Positions 47,065 to 55,778 of a DNA stretch of 64,000 bases are shown one piece after another (the stretch's first letter is position 1; each line of letters begins with the position of its first letter). The position numbers and the translations under genes are program-made. Below the pieces are notes generated by a model. It was not told the DNA's origin, made no database searches, and was given only the letters and a program-made list of their open reading frames with translations. The DNA comes from Paramesorhizobium salinisoli (GTDB lineage Bacteria > Pseudomonadota > Alphaproteobacteria > Rhizobiales > Rhizobiaceae). The stretch spans positions 310,001 to 374,000 of the forward strand of contig NZ_QOZG01000002.1 in assembly GCF_003335045.1 (NCBI RefSeq). Direction: 5' to 3'.

Positions 47065-47119
47065 GTATGCTTTTCATTCATCTCACGGACATATCATGGG
47101 CAAATCACTGCCAGATGCA

Positions 47120-47148
47120 CTTGATTTCCCGGGGTTAAACCTCGATAT
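47120..47148 (+). promoter_or_regulatory. Candidate RpoH (sigma-32) promoter of grpE
   Basis: CTTGAT (47120-47125) and CGATAT (47143-47148) are separated by exactly 17 bp, about 35 bp before the grpE start. The layout matches the alphaproteobacterial heat-shock promoter pattern (CTTGAA-like -35) and the candidate upstream of hsp20 in this window (53292-53320). Confidence 0.5.
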
Positions 47149-47183
47149 CCGACGCAACTGACGATTCAAGACGGAAAATTGGA

Positions 47184-47882
47184 ATGGCTGAAGAAAAAAA
47201 TACAGGCGAGACGCCCGATCTTGACCAGCGCGACATCAACAATCCTAGGGATCGTGAAGCGCTGAAGCGCGCGGCCGACGATTTCCTGAAATCACGCAAA
47301 GCCGAAGCGCGGGCGGAAGCGGCGGAAGAGGAAGCCGAAACCGATCCGGTGGCAGAGCTTCAAGCCGAGAACAGCGAACTGAAGGACCAGCTCATGCGGC
47401 TTGCCGCGGAGATGGAAAACCTGCGCAAGCGCACCGCGCGCGACGTGCAGGACGCCAGGGTCTATTCCGTCGCCAACTTTGCGCGCGACATGCTGGCGGT
47501 TTCGGACAATCTGCGCCGTGCCCTCGACGCCATCCCCGCGGATGCGCTCGAAAAAGGCGATACGGGGCTGAACGCCCTTGCGGAAGGCGTGGAGATGACG
47601 GAACGCGCCATGCTTTCGACGCTGGAACGGCATGGCGTGAAGAAGATCGAGCCGGAAGGGCAGAAATTCGATCCCCATTTCCATCAGGCAATGTTCGAAA
47701 TTCCCAATAGCGAAGTGCCAAACAATACGGTGCTGCAGGTGGCGCAGGCCGGCTTCGTCATCGGCGACCGCGTGCTGCGCCCCGCCCTCGTCGGCGTTTC
47801 TCGCGGCGGACCGAAGCAGCAGACGGTCGAAGCGGCGGCTGAGCCAGGCCCGGCCAATCCGCAGGCCGAGGGTGATGCCTGA
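47184..47882 (+). CDS. grpE: GrpE nucleotide exchange factor
   Basis: A 232-aa co-chaperone that releases ADP from DnaK. The N-terminal acidic, coiled-coil part (about 40-110) includes [38 protein letters not shown]. The C-terminal beta-domain has [13 protein letters not shown] and [27 protein letters not shown], the GrpE signature. A Pro/Ala-rich tail closes the protein. It lies downstream of hrcA with its own candidate heat-shock promoter. Confidence 0.97.
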   Translation: MAEEKNTGETPDLDQRDINNPRDREALKRAADDFLKSRKAEARAEAAEEEAETDPVAELQAENSELKDQLMRLAAEMENLRKRTARDVQDARVYSVANFARDMLAVSDNLRRALDAIPADALEKGDTGLNALAEGVEMTERAMLSTLERHGVKKIEPEGQKFDPHFHQAMFEIPNSEVPNNTVLQVAQAGFVIGDRVLRPALVGVSRGGPKQQTVEAAAEPGPANPQAEGDA

Positions 47883-47918
47883 TCGTTTCAGGCCTCAGTG
47901 GAATATTTCTGAATTATG

Positions 47919-47949
47919 TGGCCGGGGTAGCGAAAGCTCGTCCCGGCCA
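47919..47949. terminator. Hairpin between convergent grpE and adenosine-kinase-like gene
   Basis: TGGCCGGG (47919-47926) pairs with CCCGGCCA (47942-47949) around a 15-nt loop. It lies between two convergent genes and could stop both transcripts, but no T-run follows. Confidence 0.5.
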
Positions 47950-47984
47950 ATCTACATATATTGCTCAGCCATGTGCAGAGCGCC

Positions 47985-49007
47985 TCAAAGGCTATAGCGC
48001 TCCACGCTGGCCGTCTGCAGCAGCCCGCTCTGCTCCGCGATGTCGCGCAGGCTTGCCTGCGGACGCGGGCCCATCTGCTGGATGATGATGCCTGCCGTCA
48101 GCGAACCAAGGCGGGCGCAATCCTGAAGCGAGAAATCATGGGTGTAGCCGTAGAGGAAGCCGGAGGCGTAGAGATCGCCCGCGCCTGTGGTATCCACCAG
48201 TTCGCGCAGCTTGATCGCCGGGACAGCAACGGTTTCCTCGCGCGTCACGATGATCGATCCCTTTTCCGAACGGGTTACTGCGGCGAGCTTGCAATCCTGG
48301 CGGATCGCCTCCAGCCCCAACTCGAATGATTCCGTCTGGTAGAGCGATTTCAGCTCCGCCTCGTTGGCGAAAACAATATCGACCGTGCCCGAACGCATCA
48401 GCTCGAGAAACTCCTCGCGGTAACGATCGACGCAGAAGGGGTCCGAAAGCGTCATCGCCACCTGGCCGCCATGCTCATGGGCGAGCTTGGCTGAGAGCCT
48501 TATCGCCTCCTTGGCGCGCGGCGGGTCCCAGAGATAGCCTTCGAAATAGACGACCTTCGCCTCGGCCACCTTCGAGCTTTCGACATCTTCGGGGCCAAGC
48601 TCGATGCAGGCGCCGAGATAGGTGTTCATCGAGCGCTCGCCATCAGGCGTGACGAAGATCATCGAGCGGGCGGTCGGCGCGCCGTCCTCCAGCGCACGGG
48701 TGTCGAACACGACGCCCTGGGCACGAATATCGTGCGTGAAGATGCGCCCGAGATGATCCGCCGCGACCTTCCCGAAATAGGCGGCGTGGCCGCCGAGGCT
48801 GGCGATACCCGCCGCCGTGTTGCCGGCGCTGCCGCCCGACATTTCGACCGCCGGTCCCATGCGCTCATAAAGCAGTTCGGCCCGTTCCTCGTCGATCAGG
48901 TTCATCGCACCCTTCACGATGGCATTCTTCACGAGAAAGGCGTCGTCGGTGCGCGCGAGAATATCGACAATCGCATTGCCGATACACAGAACATCGAATT
49001 TGGACAT
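47985..49007 (-). CDS. PfkB family sugar kinase, adenosine kinase-like
   Basis: A 340-aa ribokinase-fold enzyme. The N-terminus is DVLCIGNAIVDILARTDDAFL, the GG switch is EMSGGSAGNTAAGIASLGG, and the C-terminal phosphotransfer motif is LVDTTGAGDLYASGFLYG with the catalytic Asp in the DTTGAGD loop. The overall sequence is closest, as I recognise it, to the bacterial adenosine-kinase-like branch (adenosine to AMP). It is convergent with grpE. Confidence 0.9.
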   Translation of the reverse strand: MSKFDVLCIGNAIVDILARTDDAFLVKNAIVKGAMNLIDEERAELLYERMGPAVEMSGGSAGNTAAGIASLGGHAAYFGKVAADHLGRIFTHDIRAQGVVFDTRALEDGAPTARSMIFVTPDGERSMNTYLGACIELGPEDVESSKVAEAKVVYFEGYLWDPPRAKEAIRLSAKLAHEHGGQVAMTLSDPFCVDRYREEFLELMRSGTVDIVFANEAELKSLYQTESFELGLEAIRQDCKLAAVTRSEKGSIIVTREETVAVPAIKLRELVDTTGAGDLYASGFLYGYTHDFSLQDCARLGSLTAGIIIQQMGPRPQASLRDIAEQSGLLQTASVERYSL

Positions 49008-49284
49008 GGAAATTCAGCAATCCCGCAGAGTTAACGATAAGGGCAAATAATCAGCCAAAGCATGATGTTGCGCGAAAACCGCTTCGCGCCGTTCGGCATC
49101 ATGCTCCAGCCCGGACCAATGGCCCGGAAGCACAGCGTGGTAGCGGGTGTATCGTTTTGCGGCCTGTTTGGCTAGCCTCGCCATTCTCGCCTGGGCCTTG
49201 ACCTTTTTTAGCGGGCGCGGGCTTCCTATGTCTCGGGGCAGTGTATCCGACCGGGTACACCGCCCTTGGAGATAAGGAATACCG

Positions 49285-50004
49285 ATGATCTTCGAAGCCG
49301 CCCGCGCCGCCCTGCAACGCCTGTTCACACCGGAGTTCCGCTCAGTGCTGTGGAAATCGCTGGGAGCGACGTTTCTCGTGCTGGTCCTCCTCTGGGTGGC
49401 TTTGCGCCAGCTCTTCGTCTATCTCGCCTGGCCATATCTGGACGAACTGCTTCCCGGCCTGCCGCAATGGGCAGGCTGGCTCGGGACGATCGGAGCGATC
49501 TTCGCCAGTCTCGGCCTGGCGCTCGCGCTGGCGCTGCTGATCGCACCTGTCACCGCCATTATCGCGAGCTTTTTTCTCGATGACGCCGCCGAGGTCATCG
49601 AGCGGGAGGATTATCCCGCCGATCCGCCAGGGAAGGCGCTGCCTATCATGCGCTCGCTCGTCCTCTCGCTGAAATTCCTCGGGATTGTCATTATCGGCAA
49701 TATCTTCGCGCTGTTCCTGCTGTTCATTCCGGGCGTCAACATCATCGCCTTCTTCATCGTCAACGGCTATCTGCTGGGGCGGGAATATTTCGAATTCGCC
49801 GCCATGCGCTTCCTCGGCGAGAACGAAGCCAAGGCGTTGCGTTCCCAGCATGGAGGCACGGTATTCCTGGCGGGGCTGGTGATCGCCGCCTTCCTCGCCA
49901 TCCCCATCGTCAACCTGCTGACGCCGCTTTTCGCCGCTGCGATGATGGTGCATCTCTACAAGGGGATCAGCGGCAAAAGACCAGTTGCACGCCCCGCTGC
50001 ATGA
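49285..50004 (+). CDS. EI24/CysZ-type membrane protein
   Basis: A 239-aa integral membrane protein of the EI24 domain family (PF07264), related to the sulfate permease CysZ. Hydrophobic segments: ATFLVLVLLWVALRQLFVYL, IGAIFASLGLALALALLIAP, FLGIVIIGNIFALFLLFIP and LAGLVIAAFLAIPIVNLLTP. The conserved NGYLLGREYFE signature is present (VNGYLLGREYFEF). A link to sulfate uptake is possible but not supported by neighbours here. The preceding gap 49008-49284 shows no supported gene. Confidence 0.88.
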   Translation: MIFEAARAALQRLFTPEFRSVLWKSLGATFLVLVLLWVALRQLFVYLAWPYLDELLPGLPQWAGWLGTIGAIFASLGLALALALLIAPVTAIIASFFLDDAAEVIEREDYPADPPGKALPIMRSLVLSLKFLGIVIIGNIFALFLLFIPGVNIIAFFIVNGYLLGREYFEFAAMRFLGENEAKALRSQHGGTVFLAGLVIAAFLAIPIVNLLTPLFAAAMMVHLYKGISGKRPVARPAA

Positions 50005-50005
50005 T

Positions 50006-50743
50006 TCAGGCGGCGAGCGGAACCAGTGGCGCGGGAATGTCACTGGTTTTCACCGCCGCCTTGCAGAGATCGGCGATGACGCATTTGTCGCATTCCGGCT
50101 TGCGCGCCTTGCAGACATAGCGCCCGTGCAGGATCAGCCAGTGATGCGCATGCAGGAGATATTCCTGCGGCACGACCCTCAACAGGGTTTTTTCGACCTG
50201 ATCGGGCGTCTTGCCCGGTGCAAGGCCGATGCGGTTGCCGATGCGCAGGATGTGGGTATCGACCGCCATGGTCGGCTGGCCGAAGGCCATGTTGAGCACG
50301 ACATTGGCCGTCTTGCGCCCGACGCCCGGCAATTTCACCAGCGCGTCGCGATCGCCGGGAACGATGCTGCCATGATCGCGGATCAGCGCTTCGGACAGTG
50401 CGATGACATTCTTCGCCTTGTTGCGCCACAGACCGATGGTCCTGATATAGTCGCCAACCTTCTCCTCGCCCAGCGCCAGCATCTTTTCCGGCGTGTCGGC
50501 GACGGCGAACAGCCCGCGCGTCGCCTTGTTGACGCCGGCATCGGTCGCCTGGGCGGAAAGCACCACGGCGACCAGAAGCGTGAAAGCATTCACATGCTCC
50601 AGTTCGCCTTTCGGCTCCGGACGCTGCACGCAAAAGCGCCGGAAAATCTCGTGGATTTCCTGCTTCGTATAGAGGGTTCCGGCGACACGGGCCGGACGCT
50701 TGCGCGCGGCGGACGCTGACAATTTGACCTTGGCGTTTTCCAT
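50006..50743 (-). CDS. nth: Endonuclease III
   Basis: A 245-aa DNA glycosylase/AP lyase that removes oxidised pyrimidines. The HhH-GPD core has LPGVGRKTANVVLNMAFGQ with the catalytic Lys and VDTHILRIGNRIGLA with the catalytic Asp. The C-terminal [4Fe-4S] cluster is C-X6-C-X2-C-X5-C in CKARKPECDKCVIADLC. The ATG at 50743 is used; in-frame sequence upstream is not family-like. It is convergent with the CysZ-like gene and divergent from the DUF2244 gene. Confidence 0.97.
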   Translation of the reverse strand: MENAKVKLSASAARKRPARVAGTLYTKQEIHEIFRRFCVQRPEPKGELEHVNAFTLLVAVVLSAQATDAGVNKATRGLFAVADTPEKMLALGEEKVGDYIRTIGLWRNKAKNVIALSEALIRDHGSIVPGDRDALVKLPGVGRKTANVVLNMAFGQPTMAVDTHILRIGNRIGLAPGKTPDQVEKTLLRVVPQEYLLHAHHWLILHGRYVCKARKPECDKCVIADLCKAAVKTSDIPAPLVPLAA

Positions 50744-50840
50744 TCGACCTCTATACTCATCCTGACTGCTGCATGACAATTGTAACCTCGACCATGGATT
50801 GGCAACGAGGGAATTGGCAAGGCCAGGAGCCTGTGACGAG

Positions 50841-51341
50841 ATGATCCAGCCACGCGGAGCACAGCCGGAGGCAAACGACACTCCCTTCTTTCGCGCCCTT
50901 CTGGTGCCGCACCGTTCGCTCGGACGCGCCGGGTTTCGGGTGCTGATGGCGGCGCTTCTGGCGGGATGGATGTTCTGCGGCGTCCTGTTCCTGGCGATCG
51001 GCGCATGGCCGGTCTTCGGCTTCTTCGGCCTCGATGTCCTCCTCGTCTATCTGGCCTTTCAACTGAACTATCGGGCGGCCCGCGCCCGGGAGGAGATTTC
51101 CGTCTCGCGCACGGCGCTCGACATCAGGCAGATCGCGCCGTCGGGGCGATCGCGCGAACATCGCTTCAATCCCTTCTGGACGCGCTTTCGCGTCTCGCGA
51201 CACGACGAGATCGGGATTACGGCGATGAATGTCGAGGGCGAAGGGCGACAGGTCGCGATCGGCTCCTTCCTCAACCCTGATGATCGCGAGAGTTTCGCCA
51301 TGGCCTTCAGCCGGGCGCTTGCGACTGCCAAGGGGCGCTAG
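50841..51341 (+). CDS. DUF2244 integral membrane protein
   Basis: A 166-aa protein of the DUF2244 family. Two adjacent membrane helices (VLMAALLAGWMFCGVLFLAIGAW, PVFGFFGLDVLLVYLAFQL) are followed by a cytoplasmic beta-rich part with NYRAARAREEISVS, FNPFWTRFRVSRHDEIGIT and FLNPDDRESFAMAFSRAL. Function unknown. The ATG at 50841 is preferred over a TTG 42 nt upstream. Confidence 0.9.
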   Translation: MIQPRGAQPEANDTPFFRALLVPHRSLGRAGFRVLMAALLAGWMFCGVLFLAIGAWPVFGFFGLDVLLVYLAFQLNYRAARAREEISVSRTALDIRQIAPSGRSREHRFNPFWTRFRVSRHDEIGITAMNVEGEGRQVAIGSFLNPDDRESFAMAFSRALATAKGR

Positions 51342-51416
51342 AGTTCCTCTGGCCATCGGCTGCCGATACCCTGTATATGCGTCTTTTCATCTCGCCAGCC
51401 ATCAAGCAGGGTTCCC

Positions 51417-52301
51417 ATGATTACCGTTATCGGCTCCATCAATCTCGATCTGATTGCCAAGACCGCGCAGCTTCCGAAGCCGGGCGAAACCGTGTCGGGT
51501 TCCGATTTCCAGTCGGCGCCGGGCGGCAAGGGCGCCAACCAGGCATTGGCCGCGGCGCGGGCGGGTGCCGAAGTCCGCATGGTCGGCGCTGTCGGCAATG
51601 ACGCTTTCGGAAAGGAAGCGCTGGCGCTCCTCGATGAGGGCGGCGTCGATCTTGCCCTGGTGCGCAAGGCCGATACGGCGACGGGGATAGCGCTCATCAC
51701 CGTCGAGGCGTCGGGCGAGAATGTCATTGTCGTCGTGGCAGGAGCGAACGGCATGGTCTCGCAACGTGACGTGGAAGCGGCGGAACTTTCCGGTGGGCAT
51801 CTGCTGCTCCAGCATGAAATCCCGCTTGCGACCGTCAAGACGGCGCTCGGCGCGGCGCGCGCGAGCGGTACAACCTCCATCCTCAACATCGCACCCTGGC
51901 GCGACGAGGCGGCCGAATTGCTGGCGCTTGCCGATATCGTCATCGCCAACGAGACGGAGTTCGACCTGGCCGCCGACAAGCTGGAACTCGGGGGTTCCGA
52001 CCGCGACGAGCGAATGGCGGATTTCGTGGAAAAGACCGGCCGCACGGTGATCGTGACGCTCGGCGCGGAAGGCCTTCGCGTTGCCACGCCGCGGACGCGC
52101 TTTACCGTTGCCGCCTATCCGGTGAAACCGGTCGATACGACAGGCGCGGGCGATACCTTCTGCGGTTATCTGGCCGCCGGCCTCGACATGGGGTTGGAGT
52201 TGAAGGATGCCTGCCGCCGCGCTGCGACGGCCGCATCGTTCGCCTGCCTCAAGCCAGGCGCGCAGCCCGCCATCCCGTTTTCGGCAGAGTTACCGGCGTA
52301 G
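51417..52301 (+). CDS. rbsK: Ribokinase
   Basis: A 294-aa PfkB kinase that phosphorylates ribose. Motifs: VIGSINLDLIAKTAQLPKPGETVSG, APGGKGANQALAAARAGAEVRMVGAVGND and the C-terminal VDTTGAGDTFCGYLAAGL. The GGKGANQ motif is the ribokinase subgroup signature. It faces a nucleoside hydrolase gene 2 bp away; that enzyme releases ribose from nucleosides, so the two activities could act in one salvage route although transcribed convergently. Confidence 0.93.
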   Translation: MITVIGSINLDLIAKTAQLPKPGETVSGSDFQSAPGGKGANQALAAARAGAEVRMVGAVGNDAFGKEALALLDEGGVDLALVRKADTATGIALITVEASGENVIVVVAGANGMVSQRDVEAAELSGGHLLLQHEIPLATVKTALGAARASGTTSILNIAPWRDEAAELLALADIVIANETEFDLAADKLELGGSDRDERMADFVEKTGRTVIVTLGAEGLRVATPRTRFTVAAYPVKPVDTTGAGDTFCGYLAAGLDMGLELKDACRRAATAASFACLKPGAQPAIPFSAELPA

Positions 52302-52303
52302 GA

Positions 52304-53239
52304 TCAAAGCGTCCCGATACGCTCCGCCAGAAGATCGAAAAAGCCGTTATGGTCGACGTCGCGCATGACGAGGGCATTCTTCGGCCTCGTCGTGACGCCC
52401 CACCAGTCGATGATGGTCATGCCCAGGGTGAGTTCCGACTGCGTCTCGATCTCGACATTGCAGTAACGGCCTGAATAGAGCTCCGGCTTCAGGAGATAGG
52501 CGATGACGTTCGGGTCGTGCAGCGGACCGCCGTCGCTGCCATATTTTGCCTCGTCGAAGCGCTCGAAGAATTCGAGCAGCGCCACGCAGGCATCGCCGGT
52601 CCGGGTTCCCATGGTGCGGTAGCGATCGATGCGCTTCGCCTTGGTCAGCGCCTTGTGGGTTACATCGAGGGGCATGACGACGATCGGGACGCCGGAGGCG
52701 AAGACGATCTTCGCCGCTTCTGGATCGACATAGATGTTGAACTCGGCGGCGGGGGTGATGTTGCCCCCCTCGAAAAAGCCGCCGCCCATCAGCACGATCT
52801 CACGGATCCTCGGTGCGATCTCCGGCGCGCGCAAAAGCGCCAGCGCGATATTGGTGAGCGGCCCGAGGGCGCAGAGCGTGATGCTGCCCGGCTCCTCACT
52901 GAGAACTGTCTCGATGATAAAATCGACCGCGTGCTGCGGCTGCAACGCCATGACCGGTTCCGGCAGATCGGGACCATCGAGCCCGGTGCGGCCATGGACA
53001 TGTTCCGCCGTGACCAGCTTGCGCATCAAAGGTTGCGCCGCGCCGGCATAAATCTTCGTCTCGGGCTTGCCGGCCAGTTCGCAGATCTTGCGGGCGTTCG
53101 TCTCGGTCAGCGGGAGCGGCACGTTGCCCGCTACGGCCGTGATACCTGCGATTTCGAGCTCGGGGCTCGCCAGCGCCAGCAGGATCGCCAGCGCGTCGTC
53201 CTGCCCCGGATCGGTATCGATGATGATCTTGCGTGCCAT
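52304..53239 (-). CDS. Inosine-uridine-preferring nucleoside hydrolase family protein
   Basis: A 311-aa enzyme that cleaves ribonucleosides to base and ribose. The N-terminal Asp cluster that binds Ca2+ is IIIDTDPGQDDALAILLAL. It is followed by VAGNVPLPLTETNA, LCALGPLTNIALAL, VLMGGGFFEGGNITPAAEFNIYVDPEAA and the C-terminal GPLHDPNVIAYLL. The ATG at 53239 is chosen because GGCGGGA/AAGGA precede it; an ATG 9 nt earlier is too close to the ribosome site. Confidence 0.95.
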   Translation of the reverse strand: MARKIIIDTDPGQDDALAILLALASPELEIAGITAVAGNVPLPLTETNARKICELAGKPETKIYAGAAQPLMRKLVTAEHVHGRTGLDGPDLPEPVMALQPQHAVDFIIETVLSEEPGSITLCALGPLTNIALALLRAPEIAPRIREIVLMGGGFFEGGNITPAAEFNIYVDPEAAKIVFASGVPIVVMPLDVTHKALTKAKRIDRYRTMGTRTGDACVALLEFFERFDEAKYGSDGGPLHDPNVIAYLLKPELYSGRYCNVEIETQSELTLGMTIIDWWGVTTRPKNALVMRDVDHNGFFDLLAERIGTL

Positions 53240-53291
53240 TCCCGCCATATCCTTTCTTGCGCCGCCATCGCGTTATCAGTGCGATTCGGCT

Positions 53292-53320
53292 CTTGAAGTC
53301 ACGGATTTCACGGACCATAT
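53292..53320 (+). promoter_or_regulatory. Candidate RpoH (sigma-32) promoter of hsp20
   Basis: CTTGAA (53292-53297), 17-bp spacer, CCATAT (53315-53320). This is a close match to the alphaproteobacterial heat-shock consensus. The predicted leader of about 60 nt contains GGAAGAA and TTCTTCC (about 53331-53337 and 53351-53357), which could form a hairpin ahead of the start codon. Confidence 0.65.
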
Positions 53321-53386
53321 CTGTTGGCAAGGAAGAAATGCCGAAACGGGTTCTTCCGATTACGGTCGCTTTGACGAGGGCTGCAG

Positions 53387-53809
53387 ATGACACGCATGAC
53401 ACCGTTTTCGAGCCCGCTTCTGCTCGGGTTCGATACCATGGAAAAGACCCTGGAACGTATTGCCAAATCCGGAGACGGATATCCGCCATACAATATCGAA
53501 CGACTGCGTACCAAGACCGGGACCGAACGACTGAGAATCACGTTGGCGGTCGCGGGTTTCTCCGACAACGATCTCGAGGTGACGACGGAAGACAATCAAC
53601 TCGTCATCCGTGGCCGGCAGACGGAGGAAGAGGAACGCGAATATCTGCATCGCGGTATTGCCGCACGTCAGTTCCAGCGCGTTTTCGTGCTGGCGGACGG
53701 GATGCGCGTCACCGCCGCGGAATTGCAGAACGGGCTTCTGTCAATCGATCTCGACCGCCCGGAACCGGAACGGCTCGTCAAACGTATTGATATAAACGTC
53801 AAGGATTGA
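53387..53809 (+). CDS. Small heat-shock protein Hsp20 (IbpA-like)
   Basis: A 140-aa alpha-crystallin chaperone that holds unfolding proteins. N-terminal arm FSSPLLLGFDTMEKTLERI; alpha-crystallin domain from about residue 35 (YPPYNIERL, LRITLAVAGFSDNDLEVTTEDNQLVIRGRQ, EYLHRGIAARQFQRVFVLADGMRV, LQNGLLSIDLDRPEPE). The C-terminal tail KRIDINVKD has an IxI/V-like element. This is class A (IbpA-like) organisation. A DUF1150 gene follows 75 bp downstream, a conserved rhizobial pairing. Confidence 0.95.
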   Translation: MTRMTPFSSPLLLGFDTMEKTLERIAKSGDGYPPYNIERLRTKTGTERLRITLAVAGFSDNDLEVTTEDNQLVIRGRQTEEEEREYLHRGIAARQFQRVFVLADGMRVTAAELQNGLLSIDLDRPEPERLVKRIDINVKD

Positions 53810-53884
53810 GCCCCGCCCCGGCGAATGCCGCAACAGCTCTAGAAGACAGGGTCGCTCGTGACTTGTCTCGAAATGGAGGCTTGA

Positions 53885-54136
53885 ATGACCAACGAAAAGC
53901 AAATCTTCACCGAATCCGAATTCGCGCATCTCGGCGCGGGCGAAGTCGCCTATATGCGCAAGATGCGGACCGACGACCTGGCGCGCAGCTTTCCGGCACT
54001 GCCGCCGATGGCTCCAGGGCTTGAGCTCTGGGCCCTGTTCGGCGCCGACGGCGCCCCGATCGTACTTTCCGATGCGCGCGCCAATATCCTGGCCGGGGCG
54101 CAGGAACACGAACTGCGCACGGTGATGCTGCAGTAG
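53885..54136 (+). CDS. DUF1150 family protein
   Basis: An 83-aa protein with the DUF1150 pattern: EFAHLGAGEVAYMRKMRTDDLARSFP and LWALFGADGAPIVLSDARANILAGAQEHEL. Function unknown. GGAGG lies upstream of the ATG. Its position behind hsp20 and before a terminator suggests cotranscription with the heat-shock gene. Confidence 0.92.
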   Translation: MTNEKQIFTESEFAHLGAGEVAYMRKMRTDDLARSFPALPPMAPGLELWALFGADGAPIVLSDARANILAGAQEHELRTVMLQ

Positions 54137-54160
54137 ATTTTTCTACCTCCCAAGACTGCA

Positions 54161-54188
54161 AAAGGGCTGCAAAAAGGCAGCCCTTTTT
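54161..54188 (+). terminator. Intrinsic terminator of the hsp20-DUF1150 unit
   Basis: AAAGGGCTGC (54161-54170) and GCAGCCCTTT (54177-54186) form a 10-bp stem with a 6-nt loop, continuing into further T residues. It lies 25 bp after the DUF1150 stop. Confidence 0.9.
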
Positions 54189-54340
54189 CGTTTGATGGAG
54201 AGATTCTTTACTGTTGGGTGGGGATTTATCTGACGAGCCGGCACGGCTTGTGCTCATGCACACTTCCCTCTGCCCGCCGGGTGGCCGACGGAGCCGGTGC
54301 GCCGAAGCACTACTTATAACCTATGCTGCCCGGCCTCAGC

Positions 54341-54805
54341 TCAAGCTGCGTTGGAGGCTGGCTGGGTCGTCAGGAAGGCGTAGAGCGCCTGGGCGTCGTG
54401 CGTGCCACGGAGCTTGGTCACCATCTCAGGATCGCGCAGCAGACGGGCAATGCGCGACAGGGCCTTGAGATGGTCCGCTCCCGCGTTTTCGGGTGCCAGC
54501 AGCAGGAAGACGATATCCACCGGCTGGTCGTCCAGCGCCTCGAAATCCACGGGATTGTCCAACCTGGCGAAAATGCCGGTGATGCGCTTGATGCTGTTGA
54601 GCTTGCCGTGGGGGATGGCGATGCCGTTCCCCACACCGGTCGAGCCCAGCCGCTCGCGCTGCAGGATGGTATCGAACACTTCGCGTTCGGTAAGCCCCGT
54701 CAGTTCCGCAGCCTTCTCGGCCATGACCTGCAACAATTGCTTCTTGGAGCTTGCTTTCAGCGCGGGAATAATTGCCGCGGGCTGAATCAGATCGCTAAGA
54801 TCCAT
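54341..54805 (-). CDS. ptsN: Nitrogen-regulatory PTS EIIA protein PtsN
   Basis: A 154-aa phosphocarrier of the nitrogen PTS, which links nitrogen/carbon and potassium regulation. The phosphorylated His66 is in GIAIPHGKL. The family segments VFDTILQRERLGSTGVGNG and DIVFLLLAPENAGADHLKALSRIARLL are clear. The ATG at 54805 is used; more distant in-frame starts add non-family sequence. It follows hpf and rpoN on the same strand, the classic rpoN-hpf-ptsN order. Confidence 0.97.
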   Translation of the reverse strand: MDLSDLIQPAAIIPALKASSKKQLLQVMAEKAAELTGLTEREVFDTILQRERLGSTGVGNGIAIPHGKLNSIKRITGIFARLDNPVDFEALDDQPVDIVFLLLAPENAGADHLKALSRIARLLRDPEMVTKLRGTHDAQALYAFLTTQPASNAA

Positions 54806-54894
54806 TCTCTCCATTCCTTCTTCATGCGGGATCAGACAATCCCGACTATATAGGCTTCCATACCTAAAACGATATGGAAGCCTCAAGGTTGCTC

Positions 54895-55488
54895 TCAGGA
54901 GCGGGATGCGTTTTGCCCTGTCACGGTCGAGGGATCGATCCAACCAATGTTGCCATCGGCCCGACGGTAGACGATATTGACCTGTCTGTTACCCGCATTA
55001 CGGAACACGAGAACCGGACTATCCTTGAGATCGAGTTCCACCACCGCGGACGCGACACTCATGGTACGCAACGATACAGAGGTTTCGGCCACGATCGTCG
55101 GGGCATAATCCTCCGGAATGTCTTCGTCATCCTCGGGAGCCGGAGACATCACGCGATAAGCCACGTCATCATAGACGCCGTTGTTGTTGGCGCCCTGATG
55201 CGATTTCAGCCGGCGCTTGTAGCGCCGCAGGCGCGTTTCGATCTTGTCGGCGGCCCCATCGAAAGCCAGTTGCGGATCCTGCGCCTCAGCCGTGGTCTGC
55301 AAGGTGGCCCCGGTATCGAGATGCAGCAGGCAATCTGCGGAAAAGCGGGAGCTGGATTTCTCGACCGTGATCTGGCCAGAATATCCGCCGTCATAATATT
55401 TGCCGATCACATCCTTGATCCGATCTTCGATCCGGATACGGAATGCGTCGCCGATATCCATGTGCTTTCCAGATACACGCAGATTCAT
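54895..55488 (-). CDS. hpf: Ribosome hibernation-promoting factor, long form (HPF)
   Basis: A 197-aa protein that dimerises and silences 70S ribosomes in stationary phase. The N-terminal RaiA-type domain is MNLRVSGKHMDIGDAFRIRIEDRI ... ADKIETRLRRYKRRLK (1-100). After an acidic linker, the C-terminal dimerisation domain carries TSVSLRTMSVASAVVELDLKDSPVLVFRNAGNRQVNIVYRRADGNIGWI. Two domains identify the long HPF that forms 100S particles. The 290-bp gap to rpoN (55489-55778) shows no gene. Confidence 0.96.
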   Translation of the reverse strand: MNLRVSGKHMDIGDAFRIRIEDRIKDVIGKYYDGGYSGQITVEKSSSRFSADCLLHLDTGATLQTTAEAQDPQLAFDGAADKIETRLRRYKRRLKSHQGANNNGVYDDVAYRVMSPAPEDDEDIPEDYAPTIVAETSVSLRTMSVASAVVELDLKDSPVLVFRNAGNRQVNIVYRRADGNIGWIDPSTVTGQNASRS

Positions 55489-55778
55489 GTGGTTATACCT
55501 CGTCTTGGTTTCACCCTGTGGCTTAATCCAGCCATAGAGCGCGGTGTGAACAAAGCAACCCGGCACCCTGGTGCACGGATCATACGATCAACTTCCCCGT
55601 TCCGATTAACCACCTGCTGCCGCGCATCCCTGACTTTTGGCCTCATTCGGCCATGCAGCTTCGGACAGCCCGCGCATCATCGCGCGAGCGGGCTTCTATT
55701 GAGTGACGTTGCGAAAGTCAATTCCAACTTAAGAAGTCCTTAACGGATCCCTTCCCTCATTGCGTCTTCAATTGCATC

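Noticed and set aside
49014-49328. 104-codon minus-strand frame between the kinase and CysZ-like genes
   Set aside because: Arg/Ala-biased composition, overlap with the start of the CysZ-like gene, no ribosome site and no recognised family.
55690-55730. Sigma-54 promoter candidate upstream of hpf (minus strand, TGGAATTGACTTTCGC)
   Set aside because: GG and GC elements are 11 nt apart instead of 10 and the TGGCAC element is poorly matched.
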